From UBA9619 sp964630665 (GTDB lineage: Bacteria; Pseudomonadota; Gammaproteobacteria; Arenicellales; UBA868), in contig CAZVVN010000098.1 in the NCBI GenBank assembly GCA_964630665.1, positions 1 through 9,225 of the forward strand: DNA of 9,225 nt, read 5' to 3'. A model generated the notes under the pieces. That model saw only the letters and a list, made by a program, of their open reading frames with translations, had not been told where the DNA came from and did not search any database. Of this stretch, positions 1-6,682 are shown piece by piece (position 1 is the stretch's first letter; each line of letters opens with the position of its first letter). The position numbers were made by a program, and so were the translations under genes.

Positions 1-52
1 CTCCGACCTGCTGATTACAAATCAGCTGCTCTGCCAACTGAGCTATGCGGGC
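1..52 (-). tRNA. tRNA-Thr (anticodon UGU), 3' part cut off by the window edge
   Basis: Read on the minus strand, the sequence begins with a 7-nt acceptor arm GCCCGCA, followed by TA and a D arm of the form GCTC-AGTTGGCA-GAGC. The anticodon stem-loop is GCTGA-TTTGTAA-TCAGC, with anticodon TGT in the 7-nt loop, so it reads the threonine codon ACA. The variable region (AGGTC) is visible. The T arm, 3' acceptor strand and CCA lie beyond the left edge, so about 52 of roughly 76 nt are present. In gammaproteobacteria a tRNA-Thr(UGU) is often the first gene of a Thr-Tyr-Gly-Thr tRNA cluster ahead of tufB. The upstream genes here fit that position, but the rest of the cluster cannot be seen. Confidence 0.95.
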
Positions 53-99
53 TGTGCCTGAAAGGTGATTGTTCTTGCCGACCTCGGAAAGGCGCGGAA

Positions 100-128
100 A
101 GTTTAGGGAATGACCCGCGTCAGGGCAA
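100..128 (-). promoter_or_regulatory. Putative sigma-70 promoter of the tRNA operon
   Basis: On the minus strand a -35-like TTGCCC (123-128) is followed by a 17-bp spacer and a -10-like TAAACT (100-105). It lies about 48 nt before the mature tRNA 5' end. The stretch just after the -10 element reads TTCCGCGCC, a GC-rich discriminator of the kind known from stringently controlled stable-RNA promoters. The fit is by eye. The site lies in the 100-bp gap between the SPOR-type gene and the tRNA, where a tRNA promoter is expected. Confidence 0.55.
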
Positions 129-152
129 ACCTTATCGGACCCGGCACGCCGG

Positions 153-791
153 TCACAGGCGTACTCCGCAGGGCACGGCTGCCAGTCGGACCAGGGCATC
201 CGCCCAATCCAGAGCGGCCAGAGCCTGTCGGCGCTCCTCGGTCACCACGTCGGAGACCTCCAGCCAGCGCAAAGGACCCAGCGTTCTCGCCTCCGGCCGG
301 ACATCGGCTTCCAGCCCCTGTGCTATCAATTCCGTCACGAACCGCCCGGCTTCCTCTCCCTGGGAAAAGATCCGAATCGACAAGATCTTTCCACCCTTAT
401 CCTGCTGGGTATAGTGTTCCAGCCCAAGTTTCTGAAGTTTCTTGTCTGTGGCGTCCATCTCGACTGCACTCTTGAACGGACCGGCAAAAACCCGGAAGGT
501 TCTGAGTTCGCGTGCACTGACGACGTTGCGGGTGAAGCCATACCCTTTGTTCACCAGCAGACGGGAACCCTGGGTGTAGGTCTCCTCGGTCGCAAACGGA
601 CCGATTCTCAGGCAGTCTGTAGACACCCGACTGCTGCGCCGAGCCTCACTTTCATGAAGCAGTTCCATGCTCCCTTCATTAACGGACGGCGCCGGCGGGT
701 CATAAGCAAACGAGTTCTGGGCAGAATGACCCGTCACCCAAAGATAGAAGGCAACATTCACCAGTACCAGGGTCATAAACACCCATCTCAT
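153..791 (-). CDS. SPOR-domain-like membrane-anchored protein
   Basis: This 212-aa protein has one N-terminal hydrophobic segment (about residues 3-19) after a very short basic N terminus, giving a probable single-pass inner-membrane protein with a periplasmic C-terminal part. Residues about 25-55 look disordered and polar. Two SPOR-like stretches follow: one around 60-108 (CLRIGPF, then RTFRVFAGPFKS) and one around 135-168 (ILSIRIFSQGEEAGRFVTEL). SPOR domains generally bind denuded peptidoglycan glycan strands, often at the division site. Such binding here is inferred from fold-like similarity and position, not shown. ATG at 791 is chosen because GAGG lies 10 nt upstream (802-805) and the start directly precedes the membrane segment. 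A similar small SPOR-type gene sits between birA/coaX and the tRNA-tufB cluster in Pseudomonas. The gene is 162 bp downstream of birA. No clear terminator was found after its stop. Confidence 0.75.
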   Translation of the reverse strand: MRWVFMTLVLVNVAFYLWVTGHSAQNSFAYDPPAPSVNEGSMELLHESEARRSSRVSTDCLRIGPFATEETYTQGSRLLVNKGYGFTRNVVSARELRTFRVFAGPFKSAVEMDATDKKLQKLGLEHYTQQDKGGKILSIRIFSQGEEAGRFVTELIAQGLEADVRPEARTLGPLRWLEVSDVVTEERRQALAALDWADALVRLAAVPCGVRL

Positions 792-953
792 CGATCGCTT
801 ACCTCGTTAGTAAATGTACTCCGCGATGGAATCGGGGTCGTCAATCTGATGTCTGGCCGGCTGTGTTGCTTCTTTATGGTGGTCACAGTATGAAATCCAA
901 GCCGACCTGGCGCTGCCAGCCCGCGTATCCCGGCCCTCTGGGTGGATCCTGGA

Positions 954-1955
954 TCAACGTGGGACGAAATCGACAAAACCTGCCTCAACCGGGATTATCT
1001 CACCTGCCAGCAATGATTCAACGGTACGGTCCTTGCACCGAATCCGATAAGCTCCGAGTTCATCCACGCCCAGTGCCTGCCCTTTGATCGTCGAATCCTC
1101 CGTACGTCCGCAGACGACCTGGCCCCGATAAGCATCCCAGCGGTTCCAGTCGCCGGCCTGCCCTCCAAATCCACGCAGATCGAATGCCTCCAACGCCGCA
1201 GCCAAATCTATCAGTAGCATCGCGGCAAGATCGGTACGGTGGGGCAGATTTTCAGTCAGTTCTGAAAGATCGGCCACCTGGCGACCCGCCAGATCTTCTA
1301 TCAAACCCGGGTTCAGCAGGTTAATGCCGAGCCCAACCACCACCCGGCAGGCCTGGCCGGGGCCGGCCAGAACATCGACCAGAATGCCAGCCAGTTTTCC
1401 ACGATGGCAGAGCACATCGTTAGGCCATTTGAGTTGCACACCTTGTGCACCCAGTGCTTCCAGGCGCCGGGCAACAGCGAGACCCAGCGAAAGGCTCAAA
1501 CCATGGATCCGATCCGGCCCGCGACCGAGTTGCCAGGCAACCGACAGCATGATGTTCCGGCACGGCACCCCGAACCAGGCGCGCCCTCGGCGCCCGCGAC
1601 CCTGGCTCTGGTATTCGGTCACACAGGCCCGTCCGTGCAGGTCATCGCTTCCCGGCCAGCGCAGCAGCCGGGTGCTGGTCGACTCAACGGTATCCATCAC
1701 TTCCAGACGGGTCGCTGTCACGAGACCCGCCGCAGCCAAAGCGCCCCGCAAACGTCCGGGATCCAGAAACTCCAAAGCCTCAAATAACCGATAGCCCTGC
1801 CCGGGAGAGCTGAGAATGTCAAAGCCAAGGACGCGAAGCTTCTTGATCCGGCGCCTTGCGGTAGCAGGGGACACTCCGAGACGAACGGCGATATCATTGC
1901 CGCTGACCCATGCCGACGAATCCAAAGCCCGGAGAACATCGATGCTCTCTTTCAT
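954..1955 (-). CDS. birA: BirA: biotin-[acetyl-CoA carboxylase] ligase / biotin operon repressor
   Basis: BirA activates biotin with ATP to biotinyl-5'-AMP and transfers it to a lysine of the biotin carboxyl carrier protein. Two-domain members also repress biotin synthesis genes. The 333-aa product carries all three expected parts. An N-terminal winged helix (about residues 5-60) contains DIAVRLGVSPATARRRIKKL and a GQGYRL wing. The catalytic domain has GRGRRGRAW at 119-127, the biotinyl-AMP loop, then KWPND at 176-180, KLAGILVDV from 187 and GLGIN at 209-212. A small SH3-like C-terminal domain covers about 285-325. Length is close to the 320-aa E. coli enzyme. The DNA-binding domain suggests a regulatory role as well, but no bio operon lies in the window. 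ATG at 1955 overlaps the rarA stop by 4 bp (ATGA), which suggests translational coupling. Confidence 0.95.
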   Translation of the reverse strand: MKESIDVLRALDSSAWVSGNDIAVRLGVSPATARRRIKKLRVLGFDILSSPGQGYRLFEALEFLDPGRLRGALAAAGLVTATRLEVMDTVESTSTRLLRWPGSDDLHGRACVTEYQSQGRGRRGRAWFGVPCRNIMLSVAWQLGRGPDRIHGLSLSLGLAVARRLEALGAQGVQLKWPNDVLCHRGKLAGILVDVLAGPGQACRVVVGLGINLLNPGLIEDLAGRQVADLSELTENLPHRTDLAAMLLIDLAAALEAFDLRGFGGQAGDWNRWDAYRGQVVCGRTEDSTIKGQALGVDELGAYRIRCKDRTVESLLAGEIIPVEAGFVDFVPR

Positions 1956-3250
1956 GTCTCGTCAGGTTCCGGCTCTGCCCTCAGTCGGGCAAGCTTTTCA
2001 CGGATTCGTGACTCGAGGCCGCTGTCGACCGGTGCGTAGTAACGCCGACCGGTCAGCACATCCGGCAGATAGGTCTGGCCGGGGGTGTAACCTCCGGGTT
2101 CATCGTGGGCATAGCGGTAACCCCTGCCGTGTCCAAGTTGCCGAGCCAACCCGGTCGGTGCATTGCGCAGGTGCACAGGGACCTCGAGACTGCCGGATTC
2201 AGCCGCATCCGACATCGCCGCACTAAACGCCTTGTAAACAGCATTACTCTTGGGTGCACACGCCAGGTACGCAGCCGCCTGCGCCAGTGCTAGTTCACCT
2301 TCGGGCGTCCCCAGTCGCTCATAGGCCTGCGCACCATCTAGGGCCAGTGCCAGTGCACGCGGGTCCGCATTGCCGATATCTTCGCTGGCCATCCGGATCA
2401 GTCGGCGGGCCACATAACGCGGGTCACAACCGGCTTCGAGCATCCGGCACAACCAGTACAACGCACCATCGGGATCGGTGCCACGAATCGATTTGTGCAA
2501 AGCAGATATCTGGTCGTAGAAATAATCACCCCCTTTATCAAAGCGCCGCAGCGGCGCGCCGGTGATGTCGTCGAGCATCATTTCTGTAATGTTCACTGAA
2601 CCGTCTGCCTCAGCACCAAACTGCACTCCGACTTCCAGGAAGTTAAGCAACCTCCTGGCATCTCCGTCGGCAGCATCGATGAGGGCATCACGCACCTTGT
2701 CACTGATGCGGATATCCAGGCTCCCAAGGCCGTTCTCCTGTTCAGCCAGCGCTCTGTCAAACACCCGCAACAGATCTTCCCCGGCGAGTGGCTTGAGCAC
2801 GTAAACCCGAAGCCGCGACAGCAGTGCATTGTTAAGCTCAAAAGCGGGGTTTTCCGTGGTCGCACCAATCAGCAGCAAGGTACCGTTCTCGACATGGGGC
2901 AGAAACGCATCCTGCTGGGCTTTGTTAAAACGATGCACCTCATCGAGGAAAAGAACCGTCAGACCTTCGTACGAACTGGCACTGGCTACAACCTCCCGCA
3001 CATCTTTGACACCGGATGTGACCGCGGAAAGCATCACGAAGCGGGCACCACAATGCGAAGCCATCAGCCGTGCCAGCGTCGTCTTGCCGGTTCCAGGCGG
3101 CCCCCACAGAACCATGGAGTGCAGATGCCCGGTCTTAAGACACTCGTAAAGACTGCGACCTGGTGACAACAGATGCGACTGGCCGACCAGCTCTTCGAGT
3201 CGACCGGGCCGCAGCGCTTCGGCCAGCGGACGCGAACGGTCAGTAGCCAT
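1952..3250 (-). CDS. rarA: RarA (MgsA): replication-associated recombination AAA+ ATPase
   Basis: RarA is the bacterial homologue of yeast Mgs1 and human WRNIP1, a clamp-loader-like tetrameric AAA+ ATPase acting at stalled forks and gaps. With the start chosen here it has 432 aa. It shows Walker A GPPGTGKTT (50-58), Walker B LFLDEVHRF (100-108), sensor 1 IGATTENP (128-135), SRLR (145-148) and sensor 2 GDARRLLN (196-203). The C-terminal oligomerisation part begins near YDQISALHKS (about 245). The N terminus PLAEALRP..LEELVGQ is typical. The frame opens 6 codons earlier at three consecutive TTG codons (3268), but the ATG at 3250 gives the usual short N terminus and is preferred. Its Shine-Dalgarno is weak. 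E. coli rarA lies between lolA and serS, whereas here it is joined to birA by a 4-bp overlap. Confidence 0.95.
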   Translation of the reverse strand: MATDRSRPLAEALRPGRLEELVGQSHLLSPGRSLYECLKTGHLHSMVLWGPPGTGKTTLARLMASHCGARFVMLSAVTSGVKDVREVVASASSYEGLTVLFLDEVHRFNKAQQDAFLPHVENGTLLLIGATTENPAFELNNALLSRLRVYVLKPLAGEDLLRVFDRALAEQENGLGSLDIRISDKVRDALIDAADGDARRLLNFLEVGVQFGAEADGSVNITEMMLDDITGAPLRRFDKGGDYFYDQISALHKSIRGTDPDGALYWLCRMLEAGCDPRYVARRLIRMASEDIGNADPRALALALDGAQAYERLGTPEGELALAQAAAYLACAPKSNAVYKAFSAAMSDAAESGSLEVPVHLRNAPTGLARQLGHGRGYRYAHDEPGGYTPGQTYLPDVLTGRRYYAPVDSGLESRIREKLARLRAEPEPDET

Positions 3251-3270
3251 GAGACCCGGCAACAACAAGC

Positions 3271-3289
3271 CTGTCGCGACAGGTTAACC
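3271..3289. promoter_or_regulatory. Overlapping palindromes upstream of rarA (candidate operator)
   Basis: CTGTCGCGACAG (3271-3282) is a perfect 12-bp palindrome sharing its last base with GGTTAACC (3282-3289), a perfect 8-bp palindrome. They lie 21-39 nt upstream of the rarA ATG. The half sites CTGT and ACAG match those of the gammaproteobacterial LexA box, but the spacing is 4 instead of 8, so it is not a standard SOS box. A role is inferred from symmetry and position only. Confidence 0.25.
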
Positions 3290-3532
3290 GGCGGGAACGC
3301 GAATCACTGCCGGAGAACAACCCAGCGGTGGCACAGCCCATGGTGATACGGAGTTCGTGTTGCACTTTGCAGGCGTATTAAGCCAAAGCATCCGGTCAGC
3401 CTGTGGACAGTTTAGCACCCACTGACCGCAGCAACGGATTTTTGCCATTACCCCAACGGTTAAATCTCAAAGACAAGACATTTCCCGTCGTCGTCGTTAT
3501 CCATTAAAGTTCATCAACCCGCCAACCAACCC

Positions 3533-3536
3533 GGAG
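3533..3536 (+). promoter_or_regulatory. Shine-Dalgarno fixing the GTG start of coaX
   Basis: GGAG is followed by 8 nt and then the GTG at 3545. The conserved MLLLIDVGNT motif of type III pantothenate kinases begins exactly at that codon, so the non-ATG start is well supported. Confidence 0.75.
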
Positions 3537-3544
3537 AAAAGACA

Positions 3545-4315
3545 GTGTTGTTGCTGATCGATGTTGGCAACACCAATATTACGCTCGGCGTCTCAGCCGA
3601 TGGGGAACTCACCCATGACTGGCGCCTGAGTTGTCGGGCCGGTATGACTAGCGACGAGTTCTGGGTGATGCTGTCGTCCCTGCTGGCTCCGGAAAACATC
3701 ACAGTCGCTAATATCGATGGAATCGCCATGAGTTCGGTGGTGCCGGGGTTGTCTACCGTCATCGAGTCCGCAGTTTATCGGCGGCTGAATGCCCCGTTCG
3801 TGAATGTCACGTCGAAGCTGGATCTTGGCATCACCATCGACTATGAGAAACCAGAAGACGTTGGCGCTGACCGGCTGTGCAATGCCGTGGCCGGTTTTCA
3901 GCGCTACGGCGGCCCACTGGTGATCGTCGACTTCGGCACCGCAACGACGTTCGACATTCTCTCATCAACTGGCCAGTACCTCGGCGGTATCATCGCACCA
4001 GGCCCCGAAACGACCACCAAAGTGCTGCACGCAGCAGCAGCCATGCTGCCGGCAGTCAAACTGGAGTTTCCGCCAACTCTGATCGGCCGCACTACCGAGA
4101 CCAGCATCCAGTCCGGCCTGATGTTTGGCGGGGTGGCGATGGTCGACGGACTGAACCGACAACTGACTGCAGAACTGGGCAACGACACCCGGATCATTGC
4201 TACCGGTGGTCTGGCCAGCCTGTTCCAGCCGTATTTCAAGACTGTCGAAGCAGTCGAACCGAACCTGACGCTGATCGGGTTGCAGCTTATTTTCGAGCGC
4301 TGTGCTGCAACGTAA
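3545..4315 (+). CDS. coaX: CoaX: type III pantothenate kinase
   Basis: CoaX phosphorylates pantothenate to 4'-phosphopantothenate with ATP, the first step of CoA synthesis. Unlike type I CoaA it is generally not feedback-inhibited by CoA, needs a monovalent cation, and belongs to the ASKHA fold. The 256-aa product has the expected motifs in order: DVGNT (6-10) for phosphate binding, PEDVGADRLCNAVAG (103-117) for pantothenate and cation binding with the catalytic Asp, DFGTATTFD (129-137), GGIIAPG (147-153), GRTTETSIQSG (181-191) and ATGGLA (219-224). Length is typical. GTG at 3545 is supported by GGAG 8 nt upstream. coaX is often adjacent to and in the same direction as birA. Here it stands alone, divergent from rarA-birA. 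Its stop is 17 bp from the convergent alkB-like stop, with no clear terminator hairpin between. Confidence 0.96.
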   Translation: MLLLIDVGNTNITLGVSADGELTHDWRLSCRAGMTSDEFWVMLSSLLAPENITVANIDGIAMSSVVPGLSTVIESAVYRRLNAPFVNVTSKLDLGITIDYEKPEDVGADRLCNAVAGFQRYGGPLVIVDFGTATTFDILSSTGQYLGGIIAPGPETTTKVLHAAAAMLPAVKLEFPPTLIGRTTETSIQSGLMFGGVAMVDGLNRQLTAELGNDTRIIATGGLASLFQPYFKTVEAVEPNLTLIGLQLIFERCAAT

Positions 4316-4332
4316 CCCCTGGACTGTGCTTC

Positions 4333-4980
4333 TCAGCGATCAACGCTCACATTGCGAAACGTCAGGTTGATTCGCTGACCTACCTCACGCCCGGTCCGGG
4401 GCACTGCATGCCGCCAGTACTGCTGAGTCGTACCACGCATCAGAAGCAATGAACCGTGCGCAAGGCCAAGTGCCTGAACCGGCAATGCCTCTCGTTTCTT
4501 GTGACGCAGCACGAAGCGCCGAACTGCACCCAGGCTAACCGACGCAATGACAGGACAGTTTCCCAGTTCTTTTTCATTGTCGCTGTGCCAGCCCATGCTG
4601 TCCTGACCGTCCCGATAAAGATTCAGCAGTACGCTGTTGAAGCGACAGTCGGTCTCCTTCTCAACGCGAGATCGAAGATCAGACAGCTCAACCAACCAGG
4701 GCAGCGGTTTATTGACCAGGCCGGAGTAACTGTAGACCGTTCCGGGGTCTCCGTACCAGGCCGCAAGCCGGGGCGAGTTGATCGTTTTGCCGGCGATCCT
4801 GATCCTGGGCTGCGTCCAGCGAACAGCCTCAAGAAGCGCTCTAAAAAGACGATCGGCCGACTCACAGCAAAGAAACTGCGCCGTGTAATGAAGGTCAGCG
4901 TCGGGCAGCGCCAGTGCACCAGCCCCCGGCAATCGCCTGACACGGGCTGGCCTGCGACCGGAGTTGCTCTCGGAGACCAC
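4333..4980 (-). CDS. AlkB/ALKBH2-like 2-oxoglutarate Fe(II) dioxygenase
   Basis: Enzymes of this family oxidatively demethylate alkylated bases such as 1-methyladenine and 3-methylcytosine in DNA or RNA, using 2-oxoglutarate, O2 and Fe(II). The 215-aa product has the complete iron triad: H132 and D134 in GWHSDNE, and H191 in YWRHAVP. The 2-oxoglutarate-binding arginines R203 and R209 lie in RINLTFR. PRLAAWYGD (70-78), YSYSGL (83-88) and FNSVLLNLYRDG (114-125) resemble the human ALKBH2/ALKBH3 type more than E. coli AlkB. Residues 1-30 are a variable, Arg-rich extension. The start is GTG at 4980, preceded by a purine-rich AGGGGCGGA. The gene is last in a leftward set, 51 bp after the GGT-family gene. 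No ada or other adaptive-response gene is visible. DNA repair is the likely role, but the substrate is not proven by sequence. Confidence 0.9.
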   Translation of the reverse strand: MVSESNSGRRPARVRRLPGAGALALPDADLHYTAQFLCCESADRLFRALLEAVRWTQPRIRIAGKTINSPRLAAWYGDPGTVYSYSGLVNKPLPWLVELSDLRSRVEKETDCRFNSVLLNLYRDGQDSMGWHSDNEKELGNCPVIASVSLGAVRRFVLRHKKREALPVQALGLAHGSLLLMRGTTQQYWRHAVPRTGREVGQRINLTFRNVSVDR

Positions 4981-5031
4981 GCCGGCGATCCGCCCCTGTT
5001 GTGTTCCGTAACGAGAGCCAGGAGCTGGCAG

Positions 5032-6636
5032 CTAACCTTCAGCCACGGCTGCGGCCAGCGGCGACATCACGAAAGCCCCACCGCAACTGCCCCCGGACGA
5101 CGGGTCATGCTGGGCAACCCCGGGACAGGCAAACATGCTGGGATAGACCCCATGAGCAATGCGGGAAACCGGGTACTGGCTGGCAAGATGACTGACGATA
5201 GATTCATCGAGTTTCCCATCCAGCGTCAGGTCCTCCTTGCCACTGGCATCGATCCGCGGCTGATGCATGGCCTGTTCTACGGTCATTCGATAGTCGACGA
5301 TAAAAGACAACAGCTGCAGAACCGCCGCCATGATCCGTCTTCCCCCGGACGCCCCCAGAGCGGTCCTTACACCGGACGCCTGGCGGGCAATGACAGGGCA
5401 CATGTTGGACAGCGGTCGCTTGCCCGGCGCAATCGAGTTCGGAGAGCCGGGTCTCGGGTCGAACCACATGACACCGTTATTCATCAGGATACCTGTTTCG
5501 GGCAGCACGACCTTGGAGCCAAAAAGAGACAGCAGGGTCTGGGTCAGGGCTACAACATTACCGTGCCGGTCGACCACATTGAGATGGGTCGTGCAGGACG
5601 ATGCCGTTCCCTCCGGCGAATCACCAAGGTCTCTCAGCCGCTGATCGTAGGCGCTCATCATCGACGCGGCATACGCGCTATAAGCCTCGCTGCCCGGTAC
5701 CTCAGCTGGATCAGTGAGCTGCTGCTCGAGCAGCTGCAACGTGTGTTTCAGAGTAGGGCCGGCACTCAGGCCAGTGGCGGCAAAGATCCGGGCATCACGG
5801 TAGGTAAACCCCTCGACTTCCCTGAGAATCGGTCGATAACCGGCAAGATCATCGTGGCTCAGGGTGATCTCTGACCCAAGTGCATCTGTCACGATGTCCC
5901 TGGCAAGCGATCCGCGGTAGAAATCGTCAGCACCGTGCTCAGCAAGGCGCTGCAGCGTTGTGTGCAACGCTCCAAGAGAAATGACCGGTGGTGGCGCACC
6001 CCACTGGCCGACCGGGGCATGACCGTCTGGCAGGTATACAGCCTGGCTGGAGGGGAAGCGCGCCAGTTCCTCGGCAGCCGACGCGATCTTCAGGCTGGAG
6101 TACCAGTCCACCGAAAGACCCTGAGCTACCAGATCTATTGCAGGTTCCAATAATCGGTCCCAGGAAATGCTGGCAAAACGGTCGGCCACCGCACCCAGTC
6201 CCGCAACCAGCCCCGGCACCGCAACCGACCACGGCCCCAGTACGTTGCGGTTGTCGAGTACTCCAGGCCAGTTGAAGAGATCCGAATCGAAGCCTACGCT
6301 CAATGGATAGTCAGCCGGGTCAAGAGCCCGAGGTGCCCGGACGCCGCTTTCAAGAACATAGGTCTTGTCTTGGTCGGCCCGGTAGATCAGCATGAAACAG
6401 CAACCGCCCACACCGCTCATCCAGGGTTCGACCGCACCCAGGGCAAAAGATGTCGCAACGGCTGCATCGACAGCGTTCCCACCCTGGGCAAGCACCCGCG
6501 CGCCGACTTGCGAGGCCAGCACATGCTGGCTGGTGACCACCCCGCCATCACTGTGAACGGCCGGCTTGTGGACGCTCCACTGCTCGTTCAATACGTCGTT
6601 CACAGGTTCAGTTGATACACCATGATCGGTAGCCAC
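5032..6636 (-). CDS. Gamma-glutamyltransferase family (Ntn-hydrolase), apparently cytoplasmic
   Basis: GGT-family Ntn-hydrolases cleave gamma-glutamyl bonds, classically of glutathione. They self-process before a threonine that becomes the nucleophile. This 534-aa protein has the family core: NAVDAAVAT (54-62), EPWMSGVGG (70-78), R100 in the glutamate-carboxylate region, the processing site CTTHLNVVD with predicted nucleophile T349, GNVVALTQTL (359-368), GILMNN (382-387), GKRPLSNM (405-412) and GASGGRRI (428-435). Two differences from E. coli GGT stand out. There is no signal peptide, and the segment between PGSPN and GKRPLS is about ten residues shorter, which removes the lid loop. The second Ser of the RPLSS motif is Asn411. 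The start is GTG 6636, because a TGA lies four codons upstream in frame. The Shine-Dalgarno is poor, so a downstream start is possible. It follows the FAD-linked dehydrogenase by 46 bp. The substrate is unknown and could be a gamma-glutamyl compound or an acylase-type amide. Confidence 0.88.
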   Translation of the reverse strand: MATDHGVSTEPVNDVLNEQWSVHKPAVHSDGGVVTSQHVLASQVGARVLAQGGNAVDAAVATSFALGAVEPWMSGVGGCCFMLIYRADQDKTYVLESGVRAPRALDPADYPLSVGFDSDLFNWPGVLDNRNVLGPWSVAVPGLVAGLGAVADRFASISWDRLLEPAIDLVAQGLSVDWYSSLKIASAAEELARFPSSQAVYLPDGHAPVGQWGAPPPVISLGALHTTLQRLAEHGADDFYRGSLARDIVTDALGSEITLSHDDLAGYRPILREVEGFTYRDARIFAATGLSAGPTLKHTLQLLEQQLTDPAEVPGSEAYSAYAASMMSAYDQRLRDLGDSPEGTASSCTTHLNVVDRHGNVVALTQTLLSLFGSKVVLPETGILMNNGVMWFDPRPGSPNSIAPGKRPLSNMCPVIARQASGVRTALGASGGRRIMAAVLQLLSFIVDYRMTVEQAMHQPRIDASGKEDLTLDGKLDESIVSHLASQYPVSRIAHGVYPSMFACPGVAQHDPSSGGSCGGAFVMSPLAAAVAEG

Positions 6637-6682
6637 TGAATGTCGTCACCGGATTCCTCTCCGATGCAGGTGCACTACGAAA

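Larger units (their letters stand above)
3251..3544. other. Divergent intergenic region between rarA and coaX
   Basis: These 294 bp hold no credible gene. They must carry the 5' regions of leftward rarA and rightward coaX. Visible structure includes a perfect 12-bp palindrome CTGTCGCGACAG (3271-3282) overlapping a second palindrome GGTTAACC (3282-3289) just upstream of rarA, and a short GTCGTCGTCG run at 3487-3496 before coaX. AT-rich patches such as CATTAAAG near 3503 could serve as a coaX -10, but no -35 and -10 pair with good spacing stood out on either strand, so no promoter is called. Confidence 0.6.

Noticed and set aside
141..152. CCGGC-AC-GCCGG downstream of the SPOR-type gene as a terminator
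   Set aside because: The loop would be 2 nt and no T-run follows in either direction.
839..844. TTGACG on the minus strand as a -35 for the SPOR-type gene
   Set aside because: The only -10-like partner (TACATT) is 20 bp away, too far for a normal promoter; at 17 bp there is no -10 match.
907..919. CTGGC-GCT-GCCAG hairpin downstream of birA as a terminator
   Set aside because: The stem is only 5 bp and no T-tract follows on the minus strand.
788..1087. Short open frames on both strands across the birA-SPOR gap
   Set aside because: They lack ribosome binding sites, overlap the end of birA or the start of the SPOR-type gene, and have no recognisable motif.
3271..3282. SOS (LexA) box upstream of rarA
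   Set aside because: The standard gammaproteobacterial box has CTGT and ACAG separated by 8 bp; here the spacing is 4.
5721..5734. Perfect 14-bp palindrome GCTGCTCGAGCAGC
   Set aside because: It lies inside the GGT-family gene and is explained by the codons of a Leu-Leu-Glu-Gln-Gln-Leu run.
4456..5874. 472-codon open frame on the plus strand opposite the AlkB-like and GGT-family genes
   Set aside because: It is antisense to two genes with complete catalytic motifs; its product is Arg/Gly/Pro-rich and shows no domain, typical of a shadow frame in GC-rich DNA.
5954..5971. AGCGTTG-TGTG-CAACGCT hairpin
   Set aside because: It lies within the GGT-family coding sequence with no sign of an independent function; likely chance in GC-rich coding DNA.
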